A stretch of DNA of 64,000 nt from Triangularia verruculosa (Eukaryota; Ascomycota; Sordariomycetes; Sordariales; Podosporaceae), in the NCBI GenBank assembly GCA_033296885.1, contig MU863902.1, positions 62,001 through 126,000 of the forward strand. Reading direction: 5' to 3'. The position numbers were made by a program, and so were the translations under genes. This document shows positions 11,610 through 23,332 of the stretch, one piece after another. Each line of letters begins with the position of its first letter. Positions within the stretch are counted from its first letter, which is position 1. The notes under the pieces were generated by a model. It worked only from the letters and a program-made list of their open reading frames with translations. It had not been told where the DNA came from and made no database searches.

Positions 11610-14600
11610 ATGGCTGGACTCAGTCCCGAACTGCAAGACAGGCTCGAAGAGCTTGAGAGGGAGCTGGAAGTGAGTGGCTCTTTGGATCGGTGATAGGTTC
11701 CACTGCCTGTGCTGGGAGTAGCTGCTGACTGTTCTCTGTGTCTCTGCTTAGGAAGGCGATATCACGCAGAAAGGGTAAGGAGAGCGTATCCTAAGTTGGC
11801 GACGCCAGTGTGTTGACAGAGTCGTCTCTCCCTTGCAGATACCAGAAACGGCGCACCCAGCTCTTCTCACAATATGGAATTGGCAACCTTGTAGAGGAAC
11901 CACGAGCGGCCGGCCTTCGCGTTCACTCCGCCGACGACGACAGTAACTACTATGCTTCACCACAGCACGGATACGACGATGGACATCACGCCGCCTCCCT
12001 GGCGGCCCTGAATGCCAACTCGTACAATCCTCCAGCCTCTATACCTCCTGAACATCGAGGGTCGCCAATAGACAATCAGCCCCAGATATCTCCCTATCTG
12101 AACCAAGTCCAGTCCCCATACCTGATGAACCCAGACGCCCACCCAGGGCCGTACCTGGGCCCCGATGATCCGATGGCTGACGGTCGTCCGAGTATGCGCC
12201 AGCACGATTCCCTCTTCCTGTCGCCTGTCCCCATGAACGATGACTCCACTCGATCAGGGACCATGGTCTCGGGCGACTATGCTTTCAACCCTGAACAGCA
12301 TGGCGTATACAGAGATGGGCCGCCGCAACAGCCTTACGATGGCAGGTCTAGGACATTACTGGAATCCCAGGCTTACTTCTCCGATTTTGCTGGCCAACAA
12401 CAGGCATTCGATCAGCAGGCGCGAGGAGAATATGGTGGTCCACAACGATACTCGTCCAGTGATGCGTTTTCCCCAACTGCAGCCGTGGCACCGCCCATGT
12501 TGACGGCGAGCGATCTGCCGCCACCAGAGGTGCTGAACCATTTGTTGCCCCTTGAGCCACGTGACGTTCCCTTTGCGATACACGACGCACATGACGAGCA
12601 CACACCTATGTCCAACTTTGAAAACATCGCCGCCGTGCTCAGGCACAGAGGCCGTACGATAGGCAAGGCGCCGGCCTACTGGGTGTTGGATAGCAAGGGA
12701 AAAGAGACTGTTTCCATCACATGGGACAAGTTGGCTTCGAGGGCCGAAAAGGTCGCACAGGTCATACGCGATAAGAGTTCGCTTTACCGTGGTGACCGCG
12801 TTGCGCTTATTTATCGAGACACGGAAATCATCGACTTTGCCATCGCTCTGCTTGGATGCTTCATTGCCGGCGTCGTGGCGGTACCCATCAATGACTTACA
12901 GGACTATCAGAAACTGAACATGATTCTTACTCAGACGCAAGCTCACCTGGCTCTGACTACCGACAACAATTTGAAGACGTTTCAGCGCGATATCACCGCT
13001 CAGAAACTTACTTGGCCAAAGGGGGTCGAGTGGTGGAAGACCAATGAGTTCGGCAGCTATCATGCCAAGCGAAAAGAAGACGCGCCCCCTCTAACGGTGC
13101 CTGATTTGGCCTACATAGAGTTCTCCAGAGCCCCAACCGGTGACGTGAGGGGAGTGGTTTTGAGCCACAGGACCATCATGCATCAGCTGGCCTGCCTCAG
13201 TGCCATCATCTCGACCGTTCCCAGTAACGGGCCAGCAGATACATTCAACAAGAACCTTCGCGACAAAAATGGCCGATTAATAGGTGGGGGTGCGAGCAGC
13301 GAGATCATGCTCTCGTATCTGGATCCCCGACAAGGCATCGGCATGATTTTCGGAGTGTTACTTGCTGTGTATGGTGGGCACACCACTGTGTGGCTGGAAA
13401 ACAAGGCAATCGAAGTTCCAGGGCTCTATGCCCATCTGATAACCAAGTACAAACCAACGGTAATGGTGGCAGACTACCCGGGGCTGAAGAGGGCCGCCTA
13501 CAACTATCAGACGGACCCGATGGCAACGCGAAACTACAAAAAGGGCATGGAACCCAACTTCCAGACCGTCAAATCGTGTTTCATCGACGCATTGACAGTC
13601 GATAGTGAGTTCAACGAACTTCTTGCTGATCGCTGGTTTCGCCCGTTGCGGAACACTCGGCCCAACGAGGTTGTGGCACCCATGCTTTGTCTTCCAGAGC
13701 ATGGCGGCATGGTGGTCAGTGTCCGCGACTGGCTGGGCGGTGAAGAACGAATGGGCTGCCCCTTGAAACTTGACATAGGGTCGAGCGAGGACTCGGAGGA
13801 TGAGAAGGAGAAGGAAGAGAAGCCAGCAGTCTCTTCGGGATTCTCCACCCTACTGGGCCAAGGGACAACAACTACCACACAACAGCACACTAAGACCGAG
13901 CTTAGTGAAGTTCTTCTTGACAGAGAGGCCCTGAAGACCAATGAGGTGGTGGTTCTCGCCATGGGAGAAGAGGCCAGGAAGCGAGCGAACGAGCCAGGCA
14001 CTATTCGTGTCGGTGCGTTTGGTTATCCTATTCCTGACGCCACTCTTGCCGTCGTGGACCCCGAAATTAGCCTTCTGGCAGCTCCCAGCATGGTGGGAGA
14101 AATCTGGGTTGACTCGCCATCTTTATCCGGTGGTTTCTGGGCACTCCCAAAGCACACTGAGACTATCTTCCATGCTCGGCCTTTCAAGTTCAATCCGGGC
14201 GAGCCGACGCCGACCATGGTGGAGCCCGAATTTCTTCGAACGGGCCTTCTGGGCACTGTTATTGAAGGTAAGGTCTTTGTTCTCGGGCTGTACGAAGATC
14301 GAATTCGACAACGGGTTGAGTGGGTTGAGCATGGCGGAAATGAGGCGGTGGAAAACCGCTACTATTTTGTGCAACATCTTGTTGTGAGCATCATCAAGAA
14401 TGTCCCCAAGATATTCGACTGCTCCGCCTTTGACATCTTTGTCAATGAGGAACACCTGCCTGTGGTGGTTCTCGAGTCCGCAGCGGCATCCACCGCTCCG
14501 GCCACCAATGGAGGGCCACCGCGGCAGCTGGACACGGCACTGCTTGATGCTCTTGCCGAAAGGTGCATGGATGTTCTGATGCAAGAACACAACCTCCGGC

Positions 14601-17344
14601 TGTACTGTGTCATGATCACGGCGCCCAACACTCTGCCAAGAGTACTCAAGAATGGGCGTCGTGAGATTGGCAACATGCTTTGCCGAAGAGAATTTGACCT
14701 GGGAAACCTGCCCTGTGTTCATGTCAAGTTCGCGGTAGAACATGCAGTGCTGAACCTGCCTGTTGGAGTTGACCCGGTCGGTGGCATTTGGTCGGCCATG
14801 GCGTCTGACAACCGTTCACGGCTTCTCGCGTCGGCGGAGAAGCAATACTCGGGCATTGACCACCGGGAGGTGGTGATGGATGATCGCACATCTACTCCGC
14901 TCAACAACTTTACCAGCATCACCGATTTGATCCAGTGGCGAGTGGCTAGACAGCCCGAGGAGCTGGCCCTCTGCACCATAGATGGCCGAGGCAAAGAAGG
15001 CAAGGGCATAACCTGGAAGAAGTTTGATGTCAAGGTGGCCGCTGTGGCCGTCTATCTTCGTAACAAGGTGAAGCTCAAGTCTGGCGATCATGTTGTGCTC
15101 ATGTACACACACTCGGAGGAGTTTGTTTTTGCCGTGCATGCCTGCATCAACCTGGGCGTAATCGTCATACCCATTGCGCCAATGGATCAGAACCGCCTGT
15201 CGGAAGATGTGCCTGCGTTTCTGCATCTGCTGTCCGACTATTCGGTCAGGGCGGTCTTGGTAAATCAAGAGGTCGACCATCTTCTGAAAACCAAACCGGT
15301 GGCCCAGCATATCAAGCAGTCGGCACAAATCCTCAAGATTATGGTACCCAACATTTTCAACACAACGAAGCCGCCGAAGCAGAACAGCGGCCTGCGAGAC
15401 CTGGGCATCACGATGGATCCCGTCTGGGTTCAGCCTGGGTATCCAGTTGTGATCTGGACGTATTGGACACCGGACCAGCGCCGTATTGCGGTTCAGCTGG
15501 GTCACGACACCATTCTTGGTATGTGTAAAGTCCAGAAGGAAACCTGCCAGATGACCAGCTCCCGGCCGGTTCTTGGCTGTGTCAGGAGTACCACCGGGCT
15601 GGGTTTCCTCCATACATGTGTCATGGGTATCTACATTGGTACACCGACATATCTTCTCTCGCCGGTCGAGTTTGCGCAAAATCCCGCCTCTTTGTTCCTG
15701 ATACTGTCTAGGTATAAGATCAAGGACACGTACGCCACTCCGCAGATGCTCGATTATGCCATGAGAACCATGCCAGGCAAAGGATTCACGCTGCATGAGT
15801 TGAAAAACATGATGATATCCGCCGAGGCAAGGCCGCGCGTTGATGTATTCCAGAAGGTGCGAATGCATTTCGCCACAGCAGGCCTTGACCGTACTGCGAT
15901 CAATACGGTGTACTCACACGTGCTCAACCCGATGATTGCCTCACGATCCTATATGTGCATTGAACCGATTGAGCTCTGGCTAGATCGCAAGGCCCTGCGA
16001 CAAGGCCTTATTCAGGCGACGGACCCGGAGCGTGATCCCAAGGCCTTGCTTGTCCAGGACTCGGGGATGGTGCCGGTCTCGACACAGATCGCCATCGTCA
16101 ACCCCGAGACGTGCATGCTCTGTAGCGAAGGAGAATTTGGCGAGATATGGGTCGATTCCGAGGCTTGTGCCAAGGCGTTCTATAGGTCCAAGGACGCTTT
16201 TGACGTGCAGCGGTTTGATGGACGAACGGTCGAAGATCCAAGCATTCAGTACGTTCGTACCGGAGACTTGGGATTCCTGCACAGTGTCAGACGGCCTATT
16301 GGACCTGGTGGTGCACTGGTGGATATGCAGGTGGTGTTTGTTTTGGGCAACATTGGTGAGACGATTGAGATCAATGGGCTGAGCCATTTCCCGATGGACA
16401 TTGAGTTCTCGGTCGAGCGATGCCATCACAGCATTGTACCGGGAGGATGGTAAGACAGATGTCTTTGACTCTTTGGTCGGGATCTATTTGCTAACACAGC
16501 TTCGTCTAGTACTGTTTTCCAAGCCGGTGGTCTTGTTGTCGTCGTCGCCGAGGTAGCACGGAAGGCATACCTTGCTTCCATTGTACCCGTCATTGTCAAC
16601 GCGGTCCTCAACGAACACCAGATTGTGACTGATATCGTCGCTTTCGTAAACAAAGGTGACTTCCCCCGTAGCCGCTTGGGGGAGAAACAGCGGGGAAGAA
16701 TTCTCGCCGGGTGGGTCAGCAGAAAGATGCGGACCATGGCCCAGTTTGCTATCAAAGACATGGACAGAGAGTCTCTCGGACCATCAATCGACCACCCCGA
16801 TTCCCCAATCATTGAAGCGCACCGCGCGAGCGTGGGTAGCTTCCGCTCATCAAGCGGGCCGATGCCGGGAAGCAGCTCTCTCAGAAACGTGGAGCCAGCA
16901 CCGCAGATTCTGGAGCAGCGCGAGTTGGAACTGCAGCAACAGTACCAGCAAATGCATATAACGAACCCATTCCCGGTCGAGATGCCGGCCGATGAGATGG
17001 TACCCGAAATCATGGATCAAGAGCGGGACCAGACGCCAACAAAGACTCGGCAACCGAAGCCGCCATTCCTAGATCACGGGTTTGAGTTGCCGGACTTTGA
17101 TCAGTTTGGGACCAACGGGCCATCGCGGAACCGCACGCCGGATCAGGGGACTGCGAGCATGCTATCGCAGACAGGCCCACCCCAGCTTAGGTTGCCGGGT
17201 GTCGATGGTAGGGAATCTTTGGATGACTGGAACCTGAGACCTGGCAGTGGTGGTTTGCAGGGGACTGGAAATGGGCAGCGGGATAATGATGGTGATTGGA
17301 CTAGGGATATGTCGGGAACTCTGCGGTCACCAACGGGGAGGTGA
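11610..17344 (+). CDS. CPS1: DIP2/CPS1-like protein: DMAP1-binding domain plus two AMP-binding domains
   Basis: Four exons: 11610-11669, 11752-11774, 11839-16449, 16510-17344; all GT-AG with frame kept; 1842 aa. The N-terminus (MAGLSPELQDRLEELEREL…GYQKRRTQLF) is the DMAP1-binding helix found in animal DIP2, yeast Cmr2 and fungal CPS1. A low-complexity linker follows, then two adenylate-forming (ANL) modules, about residues 245-960 and 1000-1650, and an acidic/Gln-rich tail. Family members are linked to lipid (diacylglycerol) homeostasis in yeast and animals and to virulence in plant-pathogenic fungi. Both modules look catalytically altered: module 1 has RTGLLG where active ligases have TGD, and its P-loop reads FSRAPTGDVRGVV; module 2 keeps RTGDLGF but has WTYWTPDQRR at the P-loop. 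This is not a multi-module NRPS: there are no carrier or condensation domains. Confidence 0.93.
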
Positions 17345-18842
17345 GGCTGTTTTCAGTTGAGAGATTTGCGATCACTATGCGAGGTGGTTTTTGTTTAGGG
17401 GTTATAGGGTATACCACTTGGTGGGAATGGGCATACAACGGGAAACGTGGGTTAGCACGTTCAGCGATTGACAGCATAATACAGAGCATTTTTTCGACCA
17501 CGTTGGTGCCGGTCTGATGTCAACAGTTCAATTCCTGCATGCTCGAAAATGCAGCTTCGTCATCCAGACCAACTTCCTCTTCATTCCCAATCAGCACCAA
17601 TGCTCAAAGATAGGGCTGAAATGACGAGTGGGGATATGCCAGGAACCAGGGCCTGTCTGGTGTCTAGGCAAGCATGTACCGCAGTAGCCCTATGAGTGGA
17701 TTTCTAATCCCACCTCGACCTCATCTTGCGCCAGACACCAACCATCATTGGGTGCTGGATCTGTCAAAGGAAGATAAGATGGCTACCATGCGGCCCGCTG
17801 TTCATTTCGACAACTGTCTTGGTCACTCCCAAGTCCATGCCCGGTCCTCGTGTTGTTTGATGATCCAACATGGCGAACACCCAACCAACCAACGTCCAAA
17901 GCGTTCATGCGCGGGCCTCGGCTTGATATTCCCGGAACTTGCTCTGGCTCACCGCAGCTCACCTTGAGAATTCATGGACCTGCAGGTCCTTCGTTCGTCC
18001 TCTCGGTATCCCGCAGCAGGATGCGGTTGTGGTGCTACTTCTGTACGACAGCGGCACAGTCGGATTGGCACAGCGTTCGTGGCCCCTCCAACCGCCCTTT
18101 GAACCGCTACACACATGCGCTGCCGAGCAAGACGATTACGGACAGGACAGAAGCATGTCGTCGTTGGACATTGCCAGTAAGCACTTTTTTTCCTTAGGAC
18201 CCCCTCCCCCAGCCCCGTCTATTGCATCCATCCCACCGCAAGACGCGCGCGCTCGACCCCGGTAAGCGCCAACCGCTCCGTGGAGCTGCCTGGATGATCT
18301 TTGCATTCGCGAGAGCCTTCTCCTCCGTTGTGCCCCCGACTGCGCCGCCTTACCATTCTTCCCTCCAAGACCTACGTTGCCTTCGACACCTCGGAAACGT
18401 GCTCTCGAGTGGACATTCTTGAATTTCCCTAGTGATTGATTTTGTCGGCCTTTCCGGGACTTCTTTTCTCTTGTGTTGCCCTTTCTGTCTGACTCCCCCG
18501 CTCTCAACTCACTTATCCCTCCTCTCTGGCAACTCCCCCACCACTTTTGGAGACCCCCAACTTCCTCGCCTTGGGGAACCATCCCACCTCACCACCTTTT
18601 CAGACCAGACCAGGAGCGGCAACCCACAGGCAAAGACCCAAGACTTGCAACTCTCGAATATACGCTGCCTGTGCACTGTCATAGTAATGCTTGTCCTTGT
18701 CGACAACGACGTAACGCAACCGTAAACGCCGTGACATCGGCGCCGGCCCTTTCCCCGAACCATGGAGCTGTATTTGCGCCCCGCATTCGCAAGCGTCGCT
18801 GACGGCTCTTAAACAGCTCCTGCCCGGGGGAGCAACTACCAA
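17345..18842. other. Intergenic region and leader of the HET gene
   Basis: About 1.5 kb between two plus-strand genes. It should contain the 3' UTR of the DIP2/CPS1-like gene, then the promoter and a C/T-rich leader (18330-18600) of the HET-domain gene. Several short upstream frames are open, none with recognisable protein character. Confidence 0.4.
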
Positions 18843-21800
18843 ATGGACTTTCTTCCTCACCCTGTCGCCGGGGTCGAGCCGTTGGACATCCCCTTTGTCG
18901 CCGACACTCCCTTTGTCTTCGGCACTGACTTTTGGGACTTTCCAAAACTTCACGGCTACGGCGACCAGTGGGCGAGCTTACCGGCTCTGCGCCTGGCCTC
19001 ACTAGCCCAGTCATGGCTCTACTTTGGGACCATTGCCGAGTTCCTGGGTCGGCCGATTGACTACCGGGAATACCAGGTATCGCGGAGTGTAACGGCCAGG
19101 CCTTTGATACCACTACTGAATGAATGGCTCACCTCCCACGCCATACCGCGAAAGGACTCTATTCAACCATCAGGGGAAGGTGATGAGGAAGCACCAATAT
19201 CACGAGAGGCTCGAAAGCGGTTAATATACGAGCACGCCAAGTTCTTGGACGCCGTGGTCGACCTTGCCGAAGACTTTGACCGGGTCTCTCAAAGCCACGT
19301 CAAGCCCATACCTACCGTCGTTCTGTCCATCAAGGTCCTATGCACTACTTTACGAAGTGTTCTCTGGGACTTGGTCCAGGTCGACGCAGAGGATATGCCG
19401 CTGCCTTGGCCAAAGCACGAGAAAGTGGCTACCCTCGACAGCAAAGGGAACCCGGACATCTCGCCTAGTGCCCAGCTCATGCTGGACGTGTTGCGGCTAA
19501 GGGGGTGGTGTCCATTCTACGCGAGGAAGGTGCTCACTTCATACAACTACGCCATTGCGTATTATTTTACGAGATTATTTCGGCTCTTTTCGACCGAGGT
19601 GAGCCATGACGGGTGCTCGTTCGATGACTGTGTGGCAAGCAATGCGGACATCTTCAGCTATGTCCCAAAACATATCCGGTATGGATGTCAGTGTCAGCCT
19701 ATGTCAGTTGGCATGGATCAAGTCAGGGCAATTATTGAGGACGGCGGGGTACCGTTGGTCAGGCTGAGAGGTTCATTACAGCGAGGGATCAGCTTGGAAC
19801 TGGTTCGGATGACGGCCCGAACGCGCTATGTGGTTGTCAGCCATGTGTGGTCCGATGGGATCGGTAATGCTAATGCCAATGCGATGCCTGAATGTCAACT
19901 GCGGAGGCTGTTTGGATATCTGAGCAAGCTTAAGCCGCTGAAGGAAGGGGAGGATGCTGGGGCCGAGTTCAACCTCTTGAGTTCAGTAGATACTGGATTT
20001 CGGACGGCTACGAGGCGAAGACCGAAATATTTCTGGATCGATGCGCTGTGTATGCCGCCTGTGAATACAAATCTCTTGCGGATGAGGGCGATTAACAAGC
20101 TACCGGCAGTCTATCAAGCAGCCGATAGGATATTGGTCTTGGACCCGAATCTCGAAAAGATCTCGATCGCGAATTCAGACACGCTTGAGCAGTGTGCACG
20201 ATTTTCTGTGAGCCCGTGGATAGGGAGGAGCTGGACATTTCAGGAAGCCGCACTTGGTTCCGTTGTGGAGGTTCAGTGTGCCGATGGCACTTTCAATGCT
20301 CTGTCACCACGTCTCAAACAACCGACAGCCGTTCCTCCTCCGCCAGGCTCGCAGAAATCGAGGTTATCTGAGCTCGTGGGGATTCCTATGAGCTGGCTAA
20401 AACGAAGGATACCCGGAAAATCAGGGCACGAGCCATTACAGCTGATCAACAATGGCTCGACTGCGGGCATGGGAATGGACATAAGTCTGGCTATGGTGGC
20501 GAGTCTCACCCGGTGCTTGAACCACGAGTTCCGATCGTCCTTTGCAAACGGTGTCAAGCCAGCCAAGCCGACATACGGGAGAGAAATATTAGCGCCTGAC
20601 TTTTGCACCCTGTTTGTACAGGTCTGGAATGAGTTGAGCGAAAGGGCGACGACAGTCCCAGGCGACAAACATCTTATTATCGCGAACCTTCTTGGCTTCA
20701 ACACGGAACCGCTGATGCGATTGAATAAGTCAGCAGAGAGAATGGCGTGCATCTTGAGGAGCATGGATGGCGTCCCCATGTCTTTATTCTTCAACATGAA
20801 CGGGCCGAGACAGAAACCATCCAAGAACCACCGAGATAGATGGGTACCATTATACCCATCAAAACAGAAGCTTACTTTTGGATCGACGTTTACTAATTTA
20901 CGAAACGTCAAAAACGACTTGTACCTACCTAATAACAGCGTCAGCCGAACAAAGGTGGCAGTCCTAGTCTGTACTGGACCCCCTGACCCCTTTTCGAACT
21001 GCAAATTTACTGTTCACGATACTGTGACGGGCGACCAATATTCGGTCGAAATTCACAGAGAGGACGGGGAGACAGATGCCTTTGCGACCCCTGAGGTTGG
21101 GCCTTACTGCATTGCTATTCAGCTCGACAACCCAATGATCGCAAAACAAGACAACGATATCGCCGGTCTTGCAGCCAGGCCACCAGAGGCATATCCAGGA
21201 GCACTCTTTCGCGTTCGCCGTGTGGTCACAAAAGTCAAGAAGCTTTACTACCACGCACTCGAAGCTACTTACGAGAAGTCTTTTGAGTTGGTAGAGGAGG
21301 ACACCTACGACCACGGAAAACCCCACGACTCCTCCAACATGCGAACAACAAATTACTCCGACGGTGATCTAGCCACCGCTTTCCAGCGGCACCCCAGGGG
21401 CTTACTTCGAACAGTCTACGACTGCCCTTTAACTATCACCCGCCTCCCTACTCTCACCACCCCCGTCAGCCCCTCCTTTCGCCGCTCTCCCAGGGAAGAA
21501 GAGAAGAACCGACCCCCTCCCACCCTTACAGCTCAACCCCTCCCCGAAACCTGGCAGGTAGTCATCGAGCGCGAACCACCCACCTATCCCGTCCCACTCC
21601 CAACCCGACCCTCCTTCTCCGACGCCCTAACCCCAGTAACTGCCCACCTCTCCGTCACAGCCCTCGACGGCCTCGTCGCCTCGGGCTGCGTCGGCTTCGG
21701 TATCGCCATCTGCGCCACCATGTTCCCCGCCTTGGCCCCCCTAGCCAAAGCAGCCGTCATAGCAAAGCTCATCCTCCACTCCCTATTCCTCATCCAAATG

Positions 21801-22532
21801 TTCGTCTTCGCTGGGGTCGAGGTCCGTCTAATCTGGAATGTCCTGCATCTCACCCTCGTGGTGCTGTACACCTTTTCCCGGGTCACCCAGCCGGGCCCAC
21901 ACAGAAACGACAAGGTCCAGGTGCTAGACTGGGCCTTCATCGCCTGGTCCTTCGTCGGGCACGCGATTGACTTTGGGGCGAGGGTTGTCATCCACGGCGT
22001 GGTCGTGCCTGAGTTATTCGAGCAGTATCTCGCCTCTTTTGACGACAATTACGACGGGATTGACGGGGTGAGAAGACGCAACAAGACAAGGAATGGAGGT
22101 GCAGTGGGACAGAGGGGGTTGAAAAGGTGGTGGACGAGAACGAGGGCTAAATGGCGGGGGAATAAACCGAAAGTGTGGGTTCCCAGTACAAGAGAAGATG
22201 ATAATAATAATAATAGCAACGAAAATGACGGTGGACAGGGGGAGGGGGAAGCAAGGAGCTCGGATCAGTATGCCTTGCTTTTTGGTGCGCATGAGGGAAA
22301 CAGGAATAGCAATGCCAACACCAACAGCAACAACAACGGGGACGATGACATGGACGCGGAGTTTTTCGAGCACGAGCATAGGACGCAGTATTTGTCTGGT
22401 GCGTTTTCGGTGAATGATGGGTATGGGGATTACGCGCGGCCGCCGGAGGTTCACATGCTGGGAGTTATGGATGGGAGGAGGAGCAGCAGCCAGAGGCATC
22501 AGGGGAAGGGGTATAGTACGCTGCCTATTTAG
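18843..22532 (+). CDS. HET-domain protein with C-terminal membrane segments
   Basis: Single exon, 1229 aa, start context CCAAATGG. The HET (heterokaryon incompatibility) domain spans about residues 325-480: YVVVSHVWSDGIGNAN, FWIDALCMPP, LPAVYQAADRILVLD and SPWIGRSWTFQEA, which are the usual blocks in order. An all-alpha N-terminal region of about 300 residues contains YEHAKFLDAVVDLAEDFDRV and a Cys-rich patch (CSFDDCV…YGCQCQ). Residues about 950-1065 hold several hydrophobic helices (LVASGCVGFGIAICATMFPA, LILHSLFLIQMFVFAGV, VLHLTLVVLYTF, WAFIAWSFVGHAIDF), so it is likely membrane-bound. The tail is Asn/Asp-rich low complexity. HET domains are known from fungal self/non-self recognition and cell death. 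Large membrane versions like this are common in Sordariomycetes without known function, so a recognition role is inferred only from the domain. Confidence 0.88.
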   Translation: MDFLPHPVAGVEPLDIPFVADTPFVFGTDFWDFPKLHGYGDQWASLPALRLASLAQSWLYFGTIAEFLGRPIDYREYQVSRSVTARPLIPLLNEWLTSHAIPRKDSIQPSGEGDEEAPISREARKRLIYEHAKFLDAVVDLAEDFDRVSQSHVKPIPTVVLSIKVLCTTLRSVLWDLVQVDAEDMPLPWPKHEKVATLDSKGNPDISPSAQLMLDVLRLRGWCPFYARKVLTSYNYAIAYYFTRLFRLFSTEVSHDGCSFDDCVASNADIFSYVPKHIRYGCQCQPMSVGMDQVRAIIEDGGVPLVRLRGSLQRGISLELVRMTARTRYVVVSHVWSDGIGNANANAMPECQLRRLFGYLSKLKPLKEGEDAGAEFNLLSSVDTGFRTATRRRPKYFWIDALCMPPVNTNLLRMRAINKLPAVYQAADRILVLDPNLEKISIANSDTLEQCARFSVSPWIGRSWTFQEAALGSVVEVQCADGTFNALSPRLKQPTAVPPPPGSQKSRLSELVGIPMSWLKRRIPGKSGHEPLQLINNGSTAGMGMDISLAMVASLTRCLNHEFRSSFANGVKPAKPTYGREILAPDFCTLFVQVWNELSERATTVPGDKHLIIANLLGFNTEPLMRLNKSAERMACILRSMDGVPMSLFFNMNGPRQKPSKNHRDRWVPLYPSKQKLTFGSTFTNLRNVKNDLYLPNNSVSRTKVAVLVCTGPPDPFSNCKFTVHDTVTGDQYSVEIHREDGETDAFATPEVGPYCIAIQLDNPMIAKQDNDIAGLAARPPEAYPGALFRVRRVVTKVKKLYYHALEATYEKSFELVEEDTYDHGKPHDSSNMRTTNYSDGDLATAFQRHPRGLLRTVYDCPLTITRLPTLTTPVSPSFRRSPREEEKNRPPPTLTAQPLPETWQVVIEREPPTYPVPLPTRPSFSDALTPVTAHLSVTALDGLVASGCVGFGIAICATMFPALAPLAKAAVIAKLILHSLFLIQMFVFAGVEVRLIWNVLHLTLVVLYTFSRVTQPGPHRNDKVQVLDWAFIAWSFVGHAIDFGARVVIHGVVVPELFEQYLASFDDNYDGIDGVRRRNKTRNGGAVGQRGLKRWWTRTRAKWRGNKPKVWVPSTREDDNNNNSNENDGGQGEGEARSSDQYALLFGAHEGNRNSNANTNSNNNGDDDMDAEFFEHEHRTQYLSGAFSVNDGYGDYARPPEVHMLGVMDGRRSSSQRHQGKGYSTLPI

Positions 22533-23332
22533 CCGATTTCTTGTTTTTCTTTTCTCTTTTTGCATATGGGGGAAACTGAATCTGGGTTTTGAGGATGTTG
22601 GATAAGCACAGGGTAGGTAGGATAGCTTGAAGCATGGTGTTTGGGTTCAAATCAGAGATCAAATCTCAATGTCGCGCATCGTCATCTAATAAACAAAGAA
22701 TTAAAGATTGTATTTCAACCACCTCAGAACATCCATCGCAGGATGGCCAGGCAGGCCAACAGGTGTCAAATAAAGTATACCATCATCATATGCAAGAAGA
22801 AATCCGTGCTCCCTGCTCCTCAAAATGCGCCAAATGCTTTAGCCATCCAAATGCCAAATTGAGTTGGGTTCTTTTGGTATCACATCGTTTCATCCAGTCA
22901 CTCGTGCTCCCATCAAGAAAAAAGCACATACATCATCATCCCATCCATCGTCATGTCCCCGTCCAAAACACACACAAACATCTGGCTCAAAACAAAAAAT
23001 CTTTCAATGTACATCGAAACCTCAAACTAACAGATATTTCGCTCTTCAAAGCCTCCTCATCTATCCTGAACCCAACCCCGAGTCTTCCCCCTATTACCTC
23101 ACCACGAAAAAAACTTGCAAAACGGTGGTATCTCAATCGACAACAAAAATATGCTCGCCGTACTTTTGGGGGTATGTTATGCGTGCCGTGTCATCGCCGA
23201 AACAAATTAATCAAATACAGGAAACGAATGAATAACCAATATGTACCGAGAGGTGAGTGGGTTGAAGTCGCAGAAGCGGATGTCGAACAGTGTGAGAGCG
23301 TTCATTGGTGATATCGAAGCACGAAGTATCCA
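22533..23332. other. Intergenic region between convergent genes
   Basis: 3' flanks of the HET gene (+) and the charged-helix protein gene (-). It contains A-rich and CA-rich simple sequence (22700-23200). A plus frame at 22634-23311 stays open but encodes Lys/His/Gln-rich simple sequence; I take it as chance. Confidence 0.45.

Noticed and set aside
14816..15868. 350-codon antisense frame within the DIP2/CPS1-like gene
   Set aside because: Shadow of a well-supported coding exon on the other strand.
11610..17344. Nonribosomal peptide synthetase cluster
   Set aside because: The gene has two adenylate-forming modules but no carrier, condensation or thioesterase domain, and its neighbours are not biosynthetic; it fits DIP2/CPS1.
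22634..23311. 225-codon plus frame rich in Lys, His and Gln
   Set aside because: Low-complexity A- and CA-rich DNA in a convergent 3' region; likely chance.
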